A stretch of 64,000 nt of DNA from Bacillus benzoevorans (lineage in GTDB: Bacteria > Bacillota > Bacilli > Bacillales > Cytobacillaceae): assembly GCF_014207535.1 (NCBI RefSeq), contig NZ_JACHGK010000001.1:310001-374000 (forward strand). The letters are read 5' to 3'. Below, in pieces: positions 31,462 to 39,787 of the stretch; the first letter of the stretch is position 1; each line of letters opens with the position of its first letter. The notes below the pieces were generated by a model. It searched no databases. It was not told the DNA's origin and worked only from the letters and a program-made list of their open reading frames with translations. Made by a program: the position numbers and the translations under genes.

Positions 31462-31487
31462 CGAATCGGGGATAAAAAGCATATAAT
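31458..31487 (+). promoter_or_regulatory. Sigma-A promoter for ileS
   Basis: TTGACG (31458-31463) and a perfect TATAAT (31482-31487) are 18 bp apart. The -35 overlaps the divIVA stop codon. The predicted start near 31494 leads straight into the T-box leader. Confidence 0.75.
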
Positions 31488-31519
31488 CTTTATTAAAAGT
31501 TTTCCATATGATAATTGAC

Positions 31520-31763
31520 GATGACAGGGACAGTACGGCTTATTAAATCTTATGACAGCGAATCAGGGAAGGTGGAAGCCTGATATAAGGATAAGACTGG
31601 AAGATCACCCTTGAGTTTCTTGCTGAAACTGTGAAACAGGAATAAGCAAGGCGTGACATTCGCGTTAAGAATGTTATCGAGCGGATAGGAAAGTTTCTAT
31701 CTACAAGGGTGGTACCGCGGGAAAAAGCCTTCTCGTCCCTTTTTGGGATGTGAAGGCTTTTTA
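31520..31763 (+). promoter_or_regulatory. T-box riboswitch controlling ileS (isoleucine specifier)
   Basis: The leader carries the T-box sequence AAGGGTGGTACCGCGG (31705-31720), the stem I apical region (GGTGGAAGCC near 31571), and a specifier ATC (31604-31606) in the typical context GAAG-ATC-ACCCTTGAG, matching an isoleucine codon. A Rho-independent terminator (AAAAAGCCTTC/GAAGGCTTTTT with inner TCCC/GGGA, 31723-31762) competes with the antiterminator. Uncharged tRNA-Ile would favour read-through. This accounts for the 358-bp gap between divIVA and ileS. Confidence 0.95.
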
Positions 31764-31819
31764 TGTTTCGTAAAAAAATTCTAGTGAATATTTTCACTCA
31801 TATAAATGGAGGAAATGAA

Positions 31820-34594
31820 ATGGATTACAAAGACACGTTACTAATGCCAAATACTGAATTTCCAATGCGTGGTAATTTACCAAAACGGGAACCGGAAATT
31901 CAAGAAAAATGGAATGAAATGGATATCTATAAATTAGTGCAAGAAAGAACAAAAGACCGCCCAATGTTTGTTCTGCATGACGGTCCACCATATGCAAATG
32001 GGGATATTCACATGGGTCATGCTTTAAATAAAATTCTGAAGGACTTCATCGTCCGCTTTAAATCGATGACTGGTTTCAATGCTCCATATGTACCAGGCTG
32101 GGATACACACGGACTGCCAATTGAACAGGCATTAACCAATAAAGGCGTTAAGCGGAAAGAAATGTCTATTGCTGAATTTAGAAAGCTTTGTGAAAAATAT
32201 GCCTACGAACAAATTAATAATCAGCGTGAACAATTTAAGCGTTTAGGTGTCCGCGGAGACTGGGAAAACCCTTATATTACCCTGAAGCCTGCTTATGAAG
32301 CACAGCAGATTAAAGTCTTCGGTGAAATGGCGAAAAAGGGCTATATTTATAAAGGGAAAAAGCCGGTTTATTGGTCTCCTTCAAGTGAGTCTGCACTAGC
32401 AGAAGCTGAAATTGAATATAAAGATGTGAAATCTCCTTCGATTTACGTGGCATTTAAGGTAAAGGACGGTAAAGGTGTACTGGACACAGATGTGCAAATC
32501 ATTATCTGGACAACAACCCCATGGACCATTCCTGCAAATCTTGGTATTTCTGTCAATCCGGAGCTTATCTATGTCGTCGTTGAAGTAAACGGGCAAAAAT
32601 ATGTAGTGGCACAGGAACTATTGAAAACCGTAAGCGAAGAAATTGGCTGGGAAAATCCAGCTGTCTTAAAAACGGTGAAAGGCAGCGAGCTAGAATATAT
32701 TGTTGCCTCCCACCCGTTGTATGGCCGTGATTCTCTAGTTATGCTCGGTGACCATGTCACACTTGATGCCGGTACTGGCTGCGTTCATACAGCACCCGGG
32801 CACGGTGAAGATGACTTTTTAGTTGGGCAGAAATACGGTTTGGACGTATTATGTCCTGTTGATGATAAAGGGGTTATGACAGAAGAAGCGGAAGGCTTTG
32901 CTGGTTTATTTTATGATAAAGCAAATAAAGCCGTCTCAGAAAAGCTTGAAGAAGCTGGTGCATTGTTAAAGCTTTCTTTTATTACTCACTCCTATCCGCA
33001 TGATTGGAGAACAAAAAAACCGGTTATTTTCCGTGCAACTGCGCAGTGGTTTGCATCTATTAAAGATTTCCGCGAAGATTTGCTTGAGGCGATTAAAGAA
33101 ACGAAATGGGTGCCGGCATGGGGAGAAACAAGACTTTTTAACATGGTTCGTGACCGCGGTGACTGGTGTATTTCCCGCCAGCGTGCCTGGGGTGTTCCAA
33201 TCCCGGTCTTTTATGCTGAGAATGGTGAACCTGTTATTACAGATGAGACGATCGAACATATTTCTAATCTATTCCGCGAACATGGTTCAAATGTTTGGTT
33301 TGAGCGTGAAGCGAGTGAGCTGCTTCCTGAAGGCTTTACACATCCGGGCAGTCCGAATGGGGTATTTACAAAGGAAACAGATATCATGGATGTTTGGTTT
33401 GATTCAGGTTCCTCCCATCAAGCAGTATTAGAAGAACGTGATGACCTCAAGCGCCCTGCTGATTTATATTTAGAGGGCTCTGACCAATATCGCGGCTGGT
33501 TTAATTCATCTTTATCAACTGGAGTCGCGGTAACTGGGAAAGCTCCTTATAAAGGGGTATTAAGCCATGGTTTCGCTTTAGATGGTGAAGGAAGAAAAAT
33601 GAGTAAATCAGTGGGAAATGTCGTCGTTCCGGCTAAAGTAATGAATCAATTAGGAGCAGATATCCTCCGTCTATGGGTAGCCTCTGTTGATTATCAGGCA
33701 GATGTTCGTGTATCTGATGCGATCCTAAAACAAGTAGCTGAAGTGTACCGCAAAATCCGCAATACATTCCGCTTCCTTTTAGGAAATTTAGCTGATTTTA
33801 ATCCGGAAACAGACACAGTTGCCTACGAAAATCTGCGCGAAGTCGATCAGTTTATGCTGGTGAAATTAAATGACCTGATTAAACAAGTTCGCAATCACTA
33901 TGAAAATTATGAATTTGCCGGAATTTATCATGCCGTCAATAATTTCTGTACGCTTGACTTGAGTTCTTTCTATCTTGATTTCGCTAAAGATATTCTTTAT
34001 ATTGAAGCGAGTGATCAGCATGACCGCCGGGCGATTCAAACTGTTTTATACGAGAGTCTATTGTCTTTGACAAAATTAACAGCGCCAATCCTGTCTCATA
34101 CAGCGGATGAGGTATGGAACTTCATTCCGTCAGTTCAGGAACCAAGTGTTCAATTAACAGACATGCCGGAAGCGAAAGAATTTGCTAATGCGCAGGGGTT
34201 GAAAGACAAATGGCAGTTATTTTTGCAGCTTCGTAACGAAGTACTAAAAGCACTTGAAGAAGCGCGTAATGAAAAAGTAATTGGAAAATCATTAACAGCT
34301 AAAATTAGCCTATATGTAAATGATAAAACAAAACAATTGCTTGATTCCATTGAAGAAAATCTAATGCAGCTCTTCATTGTATCCGACTTTGAAGTGGCTG
34401 GTTCCTATGAGCAGGCACCAGAACATGCATTGCAGCTTGAAAATACAGCCATTGTTGTAACCAAGGCAGATGGCGAAACATGTGAACGGTGCTGGATTGT
34501 AACACCGCATGTTGGAGAAAACGAAAAGCATCCAACACTATGCCCGCGCTGTGCCGATGTTGTGAGTAAACATTACAGTCATTTAGCAAAATAA
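31820..34594 (+). CDS. ileS: Isoleucyl-tRNA synthetase
   Basis: This class I synthetase charges tRNA-Ile. The 924 residues contain 'HMGH' (HIGH motif, 64-67), 'KMSKS' (about 593-597), the CP1 editing domain ('WTTTPWTIPANLGISV') and a C-terminal zinc-binding region with two CxxC pairs ('CERCW' and 'CPRC'), all as in B. subtilis IleS. ATG 31820 has GGAGG at 7-bp spacing; the frame extends upstream to 31763 but that part is leader RNA. Expression is set by the T-box. Confidence 0.98.
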   Translation: MDYKDTLLMPNTEFPMRGNLPKREPEIQEKWNEMDIYKLVQERTKDRPMFVLHDGPPYANGDIHMGHALNKILKDFIVRFKSMTGFNAPYVPGWDTHGLPIEQALTNKGVKRKEMSIAEFRKLCEKYAYEQINNQREQFKRLGVRGDWENPYITLKPAYEAQQIKVFGEMAKKGYIYKGKKPVYWSPSSESALAEAEIEYKDVKSPSIYVAFKVKDGKGVLDTDVQIIIWTTTPWTIPANLGISVNPELIYVVVEVNGQKYVVAQELLKTVSEEIGWENPAVLKTVKGSELEYIVASHPLYGRDSLVMLGDHVTLDAGTGCVHTAPGHGEDDFLVGQKYGLDVLCPVDDKGVMTEEAEGFAGLFYDKANKAVSEKLEEAGALLKLSFITHSYPHDWRTKKPVIFRATAQWFASIKDFREDLLEAIKETKWVPAWGETRLFNMVRDRGDWCISRQRAWGVPIPVFYAENGEPVITDETIEHISNLFREHGSNVWFEREASELLPEGFTHPGSPNGVFTKETDIMDVWFDSGSSHQAVLEERDDLKRPADLYLEGSDQYRGWFNSSLSTGVAVTGKAPYKGVLSHGFALDGEGRKMSKSVGNVVVPAKVMNQLGADILRLWVASVDYQADVRVSDAILKQVAEVYRKIRNTFRFLLGNLADFNPETDTVAYENLREVDQFMLVKLNDLIKQVRNHYENYEFAGIYHAVNNFCTLDLSSFYLDFAKDILYIEASDQHDRRAIQTVLYESLLSLTKLTAPILSHTADEVWNFIPSVQEPSVQLTDMPEAKEFANAQGLKDKWQLFLQLRNEVLKALEEARNEKVIGKSLTAKISLYVNDKTKQLLDSIEENLMQLFIVSDFEVAGSYEQAPEHALQLENTAIVVTKADGETCERCWIVTPHVGENEKHPTLCPRCADVVSKHYSHLAK

Positions 34595-34623
34595 CATAAA
34601 CGCTCAGATATATATCATGTTAG

Positions 34624-34652
34624 TAAAAGCCGGACAATTTGTCTGGCTTTTG
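34624..34652 (+). terminator. Terminator-like hairpin after ileS
   Basis: AAAAGCC-G-GACA (34625-34636) pairs with TGTC-T-GGCTTTT (34640-34651) over 12 positions including one G-U. The run of T is only that of the stem, so efficiency is uncertain. Confidence 0.7.
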
Positions 34653-34795
34653 CTATGTAAAAATATCTCCATCACAAAAATCATAAAATTTTTCCACCAA
34701 CGTTAATTGTTGTTCACCTTGTCAAATCTTTGAGCGATTTTGAAAAAAGTTCAAGGGCATTCTATAGGCAACAACATGAAACGGAGGTAGCGGTC

Positions 34796-35074
34796 ATGGA
34801 TATGAACACGAATGAAATCTATTCTGAACTCCGTAAAACGAAACAAGAATTACTGCAAAGACTCGAAGATCACAACGGTTCCCCACTAGTGAAGCCATAC
34901 ATACTTGGTGAGCTGAAAGATATTGAAAGCGCTCTTAATAAGCTTGAAAAAGGTACTTTCGGAACCTGTGAAATTTCCGGCGAAATTCTACCCCAAGACC
35001 TGCTTGCGCTGATTCCTATCCTAAAGTCAGTGGAGGATTGCCAAACGATCCGTTATTTTTTTCGCAAAACCTAA
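34796..35074 (+). CDS. ylyA: YlyA, small DksA/TraR-like regulator
   Basis: The 92-residue protein from ATG 34796 (GGAGG 8 bases upstream) has an N-terminal helical hairpin ('IYSELRKTKQELLQRLEDHN', 'LKDIESALNKLEKGTFG') and a degenerate DksA-type finger 'TCEISGEILPQDLLALIPILKSVEDCQ'. The first CxxC has become C-x-x-S and only two of four metal-ligand cysteines remain. In B. subtilis the gene between ileS and lspA is ylyA, whose product is reported to bind RNA polymerase and help sigma-G transcription. An upstream start at 34730 has no ribosome binding site. Confidence 0.75.
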   Translation: MDMNTNEIYSELRKTKQELLQRLEDHNGSPLVKPYILGELKDIESALNKLEKGTFGTCEISGEILPQDLLALIPILKSVEDCQTIRYFFRKT

Positions 35075-35107
35075 AGCAATCTTGTACTGTCGCTTTTTTC
35101 TTTGATA

Positions 35108-35116
35108 TGCTAAAAT
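35108..35116 (+). promoter_or_regulatory. Extended -10 promoter candidate for lspA
   Basis: TATGCTAAAAT with the extended -10 TGCTAAAAT lies about 120 bp before lspA and is nearly identical to the element before ylmD. No clear -35 is present. Confidence 0.4.
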
Positions 35117-35234
35117 GCAAAGGAGAATCTTTACTAAATTGCCGAAAAGCCGAAATAGAGGATAATATTGTTTTCATATGATACGCAAATTGTATGAAGG
35201 CTAAGTCTATGCTTTTCTACTGGAGGTCGCCTTT

Positions 35235-35729
35235 GTGTTTTATTACATAGCCATAGCCTTAATTGTGATTACTCTTGATCAATGGACGAAATGGTTAATT
35301 ATCCAAAATATGGAATTGAGTGAAAGTATCCCCATTATCGATTCTTTTCTATATATAACCTCTCATCGAAATACTGGTGCAGCATGGGGGATATTGGAAG
35401 GGCAGATGTGGTTCTTTTATGTCATTACAACGATTGTGATATTGGCTATTGTATTTTATTTAAAGAAAGCAGCAAAAGAAGGAGTATTATTCAAAATCTC
35501 TTTAGCGTTAATGCTTGGCGGAGCCGTTGGAAACTTTATTGATCGTATTTTTCGTCAAGAGGTAGTTGATTTTATTCATACATATCCTTTTGGATATAAT
35601 TTTCCAATTTTTAATATCGCTGATTCCTCGCTTGTGATCGGAGTGGCATTATTAATGGTTTATATGGTGATAGAAGAGAGAAGAACAAAGGAGAAAGCAA
35701 ATGGAGAAAGTGGAACACATCGTTCTTGA
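35235..35729 (+). CDS. lspA: Lipoprotein signal peptidase (signal peptidase II)
   Basis: LspA cleaves the signal peptide of prolipoproteins after lipidation of the cysteine. The 164-residue protein has four membrane helices. The two catalytic aspartates are in 'GNFIDRI' (Asp103) and 'FNIADSSLVIG' (Asp130), and 'SHRNTGAAWGIL' (about 43-54) is the conserved first loop. It starts at GTG 35235 with GGAGGT at 7-bp spacing and overlaps the next gene by 29 bp. Confidence 0.96.
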   Translation: MFYYIAIALIVITLDQWTKWLIIQNMELSESIPIIDSFLYITSHRNTGAAWGILEGQMWFFYVITTIVILAIVFYLKKAAKEGVLFKISLALMLGGAVGNFIDRIFRQEVVDFIHTYPFGYNFPIFNIADSSLVIGVALLMVYMVIEERRTKEKANGESGTHRS

Positions 35730-36612
35730 ACAGGAAAAATCAGCACGGATTGATAAGATTATTTCCGGCCTGAATCCGGATTGGTCTAGAACACAAGTAC
35801 AGCAGTGGATTAAGGATGGACAGGTGCTGGTTAATGGACAGGCCGTGAAAACAAATTATAAGTGTAATATAAATGATCAAATTGAGATTATCATCCCTGA
35901 GCCGGAAGTTCTTGATGTCATTGCGGAAGAAATGGACTTGGATATTTATTATGAAGATGAAGATTGTCTTGTGGTGAATAAGCCGAAAGGGATGGTCGTT
36001 CATCCGGCTGCGGGTCATGCAACGGGTACGCTGGTGAATGGTTTGATGGCACACTGCAAGGACCTGTCCGGAATTAACGGAGTATTAAGACCGGGAATCG
36101 TTCATCGCATCGATAAAGATACTTCCGGTTTATTAATGGTGGCCAAAAATGACATGGCTCACGAAAGTTTAGTCAATCAATTAGTGGAAAAAACGGTCAC
36201 GAGAAAATACTTAGCGGTTGTTCATGGGAATATAGCGCATGATTATGGGACGATTGATGCCCCGATTGGCAGAGATCCGAAAGATCGGCAAAGTATGACC
36301 GTTATTGACAACGGAAAACATGCAGTTACTCATTTTCACGTTCTAGAGCGTTTTAAAGATTTTACATTGGTGGAATGCCGACTCGAAACAGGGCGGACAC
36401 ACCAAATTCGTGTCCATATGAAATATATCGGCTACCCGCTCGCTGGTGATCCGAAATACGGTCCGCGGAAAACATTGAATTTGAATGGGCAGGCGCTTCA
36501 TGCTGCTGTTCTGGGGTTTAATCATCCCCGTACGGGTGAATATTTAGAATTTGAGGCACCGCTCCCTGAGAGTTACGAGCAGCTGCTTGTGAAATTGCGA
36601 AATAATCATTGA
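35701..36612 (+). CDS. ylyB: RluD-type 23S rRNA pseudouridine synthase (YlyB)
   Basis: The 303-residue enzyme has an N-terminal S4 RNA-binding domain (about 14-75; 'RIDKIISGLNPDWSRTQVQQWIKDGQVLVNGQ') and an RluA-family catalytic domain with the signature 'HRIDKDTSGLLMVAKN' (catalytic Asp140) and 'ETGRTHQIRVHMKYIGYPLAGD'. By resemblance to E. coli RluD it likely modifies helix 69 of 23S rRNA. The start lies inside lspA with AAGGAGAAAGCAA, so the two are coupled. The pyr promoter overlaps its stop codon. Confidence 0.93.
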   Translation: MEKVEHIVLEQEKSARIDKIISGLNPDWSRTQVQQWIKDGQVLVNGQAVKTNYKCNINDQIEIIIPEPEVLDVIAEEMDLDIYYEDEDCLVVNKPKGMVVHPAAGHATGTLVNGLMAHCKDLSGINGVLRPGIVHRIDKDTSGLLMVAKNDMAHESLVNQLVEKTVTRKYLAVVHGNIAHDYGTIDAPIGRDPKDRQSMTVIDNGKHAVTHFHVLERFKDFTLVECRLETGRTHQIRVHMKYIGYPLAGDPKYGPRKTLNLNGQALHAAVLGFNHPRTGEYLEFEAPLPESYEQLLVKLRNNH

Positions 36613-36637
36613 CAAACGATCGGCAGTGGCATAATAT
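36609..36637 (+). promoter_or_regulatory. Sigma-A promoter of the pyr operon
   Basis: A perfect TTGACA (36609-36614) is 17 bp from TAATAT (36632-36637). The -35 overlaps the ylyB stop codon. Confidence 0.75.
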
Positions 36638-36649
36638 TGTTTTAGTTGA

Positions 36650-36772
36650 ATAGGTCCTTTAAATCAGTCCCGTGAGGCTGAGAAGGAGACGGATATCAGA
36701 AAGACGCAGCACTGTCTTTGTAACTGATCTGCTTTCGTTTGCCCTCTTGCCTTTTGGTAAGAGGGCTTTTTC
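36650..36772 (+). promoter_or_regulatory. PyrR-dependent attenuator 1 (pyrR leader)
   Basis: CAGTCCCGTGAGGCTG (36665-36680) is the conserved PyrR binding loop (consensus ARUCCNGNGAGGYU). A strong terminator follows: GCCCTCTTGCC/GGTAAGAGGGC (36741-36765) and TTTTT. With UMP bound, PyrR stabilises the anti-antiterminator so that transcription stops before pyrR. Confidence 0.93.
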
Positions 36773-36834
36773 ATGAAACAGAGTACTCATTGGATAGCCT
36801 AACGAGGATATTATGAAAAGAAAGGATGAGTGCG

Positions 36835-37377
36835 ATGACACAAAAAGCGATTGTACTAGATGATCAGGCTATTCGCAGAGCATTAACAAGAATAGCGCAT
36901 GAGATTATTGAGAAAAATAAAGGCATTGAAAATCTTGTGCTCGTGGGAATCCGTACAAGGGGGATTTATCTCGCAACCCGGCTGGCCGAAAGAATTCATC
37001 AAATTGAAGAAAAAAGAATTCCAGTTGGAGATTTAGACATCACCCTATACCGTGATGATTTAACAAAAAAAACAGCTGACCTGGAACCGCTGGTAAAAGG
37101 AACCCATATAGAAAATGATATACATGATAAGACCGTTATCCTCGTAGATGATGTCCTTTATACAGGCCGTACAGTCAGGGCAGCGCTGGATGCACTTATT
37201 GATCTTGGTCGTCCAAGCTCGATTCAGCTTGCAGTACTAGTTGATCGCGGTCATCGGGAACTGCCGATAAGGGCCGATTATGTTGGAAAAAATATTCCAA
37301 CATCCAGTTCTGAAAAAATTGTGGTTGAGTTAAAAGAAATTGATCAATTAGACCAAGTCAGTATTTACGAAACATAA
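36835..37377 (+). CDS. pyrR: Bifunctional pyr operon attenuation protein / uracil phosphoribosyltransferase PyrR
   Basis: PyrR senses UMP and binds pyr mRNA, and also has weak uracil phosphoribosyltransferase activity. The 180 residues show the PRPP-binding motif 'VILVDDVLYTGRTVRA' (101-116), the 'GIRTRGIYLA' loop and the basic RNA-binding surface residues typical of Bacillus PyrR ('ALTRIAHEI', 'VDRGHRELPIRADYVGKNIPTS'). ATG 36835 has AAAGGATG at 8-bp spacing; ATG 36826 lies within that site. Its target loops are at 36665 and 37395. Confidence 0.97.
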   Translation: MTQKAIVLDDQAIRRALTRIAHEIIEKNKGIENLVLVGIRTRGIYLATRLAERIHQIEEKRIPVGDLDITLYRDDLTKKTADLEPLVKGTHIENDIHDKTVILVDDVLYTGRTVRAALDALIDLGRPSSIQLAVLVDRGHRELPIRADYVGKNIPTSSSEKIVVELKEIDQLDQVSIYET

Positions 37378-37387
37378 ATACCCCTTT

Positions 37388-37485
37388 TAAAAGACAGCAC
37401 AGAGAGGCTGGTAAAGGGAATGAGCAAGGGATACCTTCCTTTGTTTTGCCCTATGCCCTCTTTGTAGCTGTACAAGAGGGTTTTC
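37388..37485 (+). promoter_or_regulatory. PyrR-dependent attenuator 2 (pyrR-pyrP)
   Basis: CAGCACAGAGAGGCTG (37395-37410) is a second PyrR binding loop. It is followed by a terminator CCCTCTTTGTA/TACAAGAGGG (37456-37480, one bulge) and TTTT, before pyrP. Confidence 0.9.
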
Positions 37486-37517
37486 ATTTCTATATTAACA
37501 ATGAAGGGAACACAACG

Positions 37518-38798
37518 ATGAATAAACCAGCTTTAGATGTAAATGAAGTACCTTCTCCCTTGCAATGGCTTACCTTAAGCCTCCAGCACCTATTTGCCAT
37601 GTTCGGTGCCACTGTTTTAGTACCGGTACTGGTTGATTTAAGTCCGGCAATCGCCTTAATTTCAAGCGGATTAGGCACATTCGCTTTTCTCATCATTACG
37701 AAATGGCGGGTGCCTGCCTATCTCGGTTCGTCCTTTGCTTTTATCGCACCAATTATCGGGGCAAATGCTATCGGGGGTAAGGGCGGTGCCATGATCGGGG
37801 CTTTTATTGTCGGGATTGTCTACGGGGTCGTCGCCTTACTCATTAAGCAGGCAGGTTACCGCTGGATCATGAAATTACTTCCGCCTGTTGTAGTGGGTCC
37901 TGTCATTATGGTCATTGGTTTAGCGCTGGCGGGAACTGCGGTTGGCATGGCAATGAATAATCCGGCAGGAGAATATGACATGCTCTATTTCTCGGCAGGT
38001 CTGGTTACGCTGGCGGCAACGATAGTGTTTAATATATTCTTTAAAGGGTTTCTTGGGATGATTTCGATCCTTGCCGGTATTATTGTCGGGTATCTGTATT
38101 CGCTAAGTATCGGTATCGTGGATTTTTCTCCTGTATTAGAAGCAAATTGGTTTGAATGGCCGGAATTTATCATTCCATTTGTGGACTATGATGTAAAAAT
38201 ATCACTGGATATTCTCTTCCTTATGATTCCGATTGCTATCGTTACGATATCGGAACATATTGGGCACCAACTCGTACTGAGCAAGGTTGTTGGACGTGAT
38301 TATATTAAAAACCCGGGATTACACCGTTCTATCCTTGGTGACGGTACAGCAACAATGATTTCAGCGCTTATTGGCGGACCGCCAAAAACCACTTATGGTG
38401 AAAATATTGGTGTTTTAGCTATTACAAAGGTATACAGTGTTTATGTTCTTGCCGGGGCTGCGTTTTTCGCCATTATCTTTGGCTTTATCGGGAAAGTTAC
38501 GGCATTGATTCATACAATACCGCAGCCGGTAATGGGCGGAGTTTCCATCCTGCTCTTTGGGATTATCGCTTCATCTGGTTTAAGGATGCTCGTTGATAGT
38601 AAGGTTGATTTTGGAAAGAATCGTAATCTGGTTATCGCCTCTGTTATTTTGGTCCTTGGAATTGGAGGAGCGCTGATACAGGTGACAGATAAATTCCAAT
38701 TGCAGGGAATGGCGCTGGCAGCGATTATCGGAGTTGTATTAAATCTGATTCTCCCAGGCAGAGACGAAGTGGTTGGAGACTTGTTTGAAACGGATTAA
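37518..38798 (+). CDS. pyrP: Uracil permease PyrP (NCS2/UraA family)
   Basis: PyrP imports uracil by proton symport. The 426-residue protein has the 14-segment NCS2 topology and conserved motifs 'LTLSLQHLFAMFGATVLVP' (first helix), 'YLGSSFAFIAPI', the substrate-site glutamate in 'ISEHIGHQLVLSKVVG', and 'GGPPKTTYGENIGVLAITKVYSV'. The start ATG 37518 follows GAAGGGAACAC, just after attenuator 2. An open frame extending upstream to 37446 covers the attenuator and is not coding. Confidence 0.95.
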   Translation: MNKPALDVNEVPSPLQWLTLSLQHLFAMFGATVLVPVLVDLSPAIALISSGLGTFAFLIITKWRVPAYLGSSFAFIAPIIGANAIGGKGGAMIGAFIVGIVYGVVALLIKQAGYRWIMKLLPPVVVGPVIMVIGLALAGTAVGMAMNNPAGEYDMLYFSAGLVTLAATIVFNIFFKGFLGMISILAGIIVGYLYSLSIGIVDFSPVLEANWFEWPEFIIPFVDYDVKISLDILFLMIPIAIVTISEHIGHQLVLSKVVGRDYIKNPGLHRSILGDGTATMISALIGGPPKTTYGENIGVLAITKVYSVYVLAGAAFFAIIFGFIGKVTALIHTIPQPVMGGVSILLFGIIASSGLRMLVDSKVDFGKNRNLVIASVILVLGIGGALIQVTDKFQLQGMALAAIIGVVLNLILPGRDEVVGDLFETD

Positions 38799-38851
38799 AG
38801 AGTAAGTAAGGCAAAAATAATAAGTTCGCATTTTAAAGGGAGGCTGTTATT

Positions 38852-39787
38852 GTGAAGGATTTATTAACTACTACGTCATTATCTATTGGGGAAATACAAA
38901 ATATTTTAGATGATGCACATCGTTTTTCAAAAGGAGAACAGTGGAGACCTGCTCAGCAATCATTTGTCGCGAACTTGTTTTTTGAACCTAGTACGAGAAC
39001 GAAATCAAGCTTTGAAATGGCCGAAAGAAAACTCGGATTGGAGGTAATTCCATTTGAAGCAAGCCAGTCTAGCATGCTTAAAGGAGAAACGCTTTATGAT
39101 ACAGTCCGGACGTTGGAATCCATTGGGGTTCAAGCTGTGGTAATCCGCCATAATGTCGACCAGTATTTCAATGAGCTCGTGGGACGTATCGGAATTCCGG
39201 TTATCAATGCCGGTGATGGATGCGGCCATCATCCGACGCAATCATTACTAGATTTGTTGACCATTCAACAGGAATTTGGCCGCTTCGCCGGATTGAAAGT
39301 CGCGATTATCGGAGATATCCGTCACAGCCGGGTAGCACGTTCAAATGCAGATGTTTTAACAAGATTAGGCGCAGAAGTTGTATTTTCAGGACCAGAAGAA
39401 TGGTTTGATGAATCGCTGTTAGAAAACGGAAGTTATGAGGCTGTTGATTCAGCGATAGAAACATCTGATGTCGTCATGCTGCTGCGAATCCAGCATGAGC
39501 GTCATCATGAGGAGAATTCCGGTACAGCGGAAGAGTATCACCGTTCATACGGTTTAACAATCGATAGAGAAAAAAGAATGAAAGCAAACAGCATTATTAT
39601 GCATCCTGCTCCAGTGAACCGTAATGTCGAAATCGCAGATGAATTGGTTGAATGCAGCCGTTCAAGAATCTTTACGCAAATGAAAAATGGTGTGTTTGTG
39701 CGGATGGCTGTTTTAAAACGCGCATTTGAAAGCAAAGGGGGAACAGCAGATGTCAATGGTTGTCAAAAATGGCAGATTGCTCATTAA
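38852..39787 (+). CDS. pyrB: Aspartate carbamoyltransferase catalytic subunit
   Basis: PyrB makes carbamoyl aspartate. The 311 residues contain the carbamoyl-phosphate loop 'FEPSTRTKSSFE' (STRT at 47-50), 'VIRHNVDQY', 'NAGDGCGHHPTQSLLDL' and the Lys/Ser loop region. No regulatory subunit (pyrI) gene is present, as usual in Bacillus. It starts at GTG 38852 with AAGGGAGG. The 53-bp gap after pyrP has no third attenuator. The last 38 bp overlap pyrC. Confidence 0.96.
   Translation: MKDLLTTTSLSIGEIQNILDDAHRFSKGEQWRPAQQSFVANLFFEPSTRTKSSFEMAERKLGLEVIPFEASQSSMLKGETLYDTVRTLESIGVQAVVIRHNVDQYFNELVGRIGIPVINAGDGCGHHPTQSLLDLLTIQQEFGRFAGLKVAIIGDIRHSRVARSNADVLTRLGAEVVFSGPEEWFDESLLENGSYEAVDSAIETSDVVMLLRIQHERHHEENSGTAEEYHRSYGLTIDREKRMKANSIIMHPAPVNRNVEIADELVECSRSRIFTQMKNGVFVRMAVLKRAFESKGGTADVNGCQKWQIAH

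Noticed and set aside
31763..31819. N-terminal extension of IleS from 31763
   Set aside because: This stretch is the end of the T-box terminator and the ribosome binding site region; MDYKDTLLMP at 31820 is the family start.
37446..37517. N-terminal extension of PyrP
   Set aside because: The open frame covers PyrR attenuator 2; the real start at 37518 has its own ribosome binding site.
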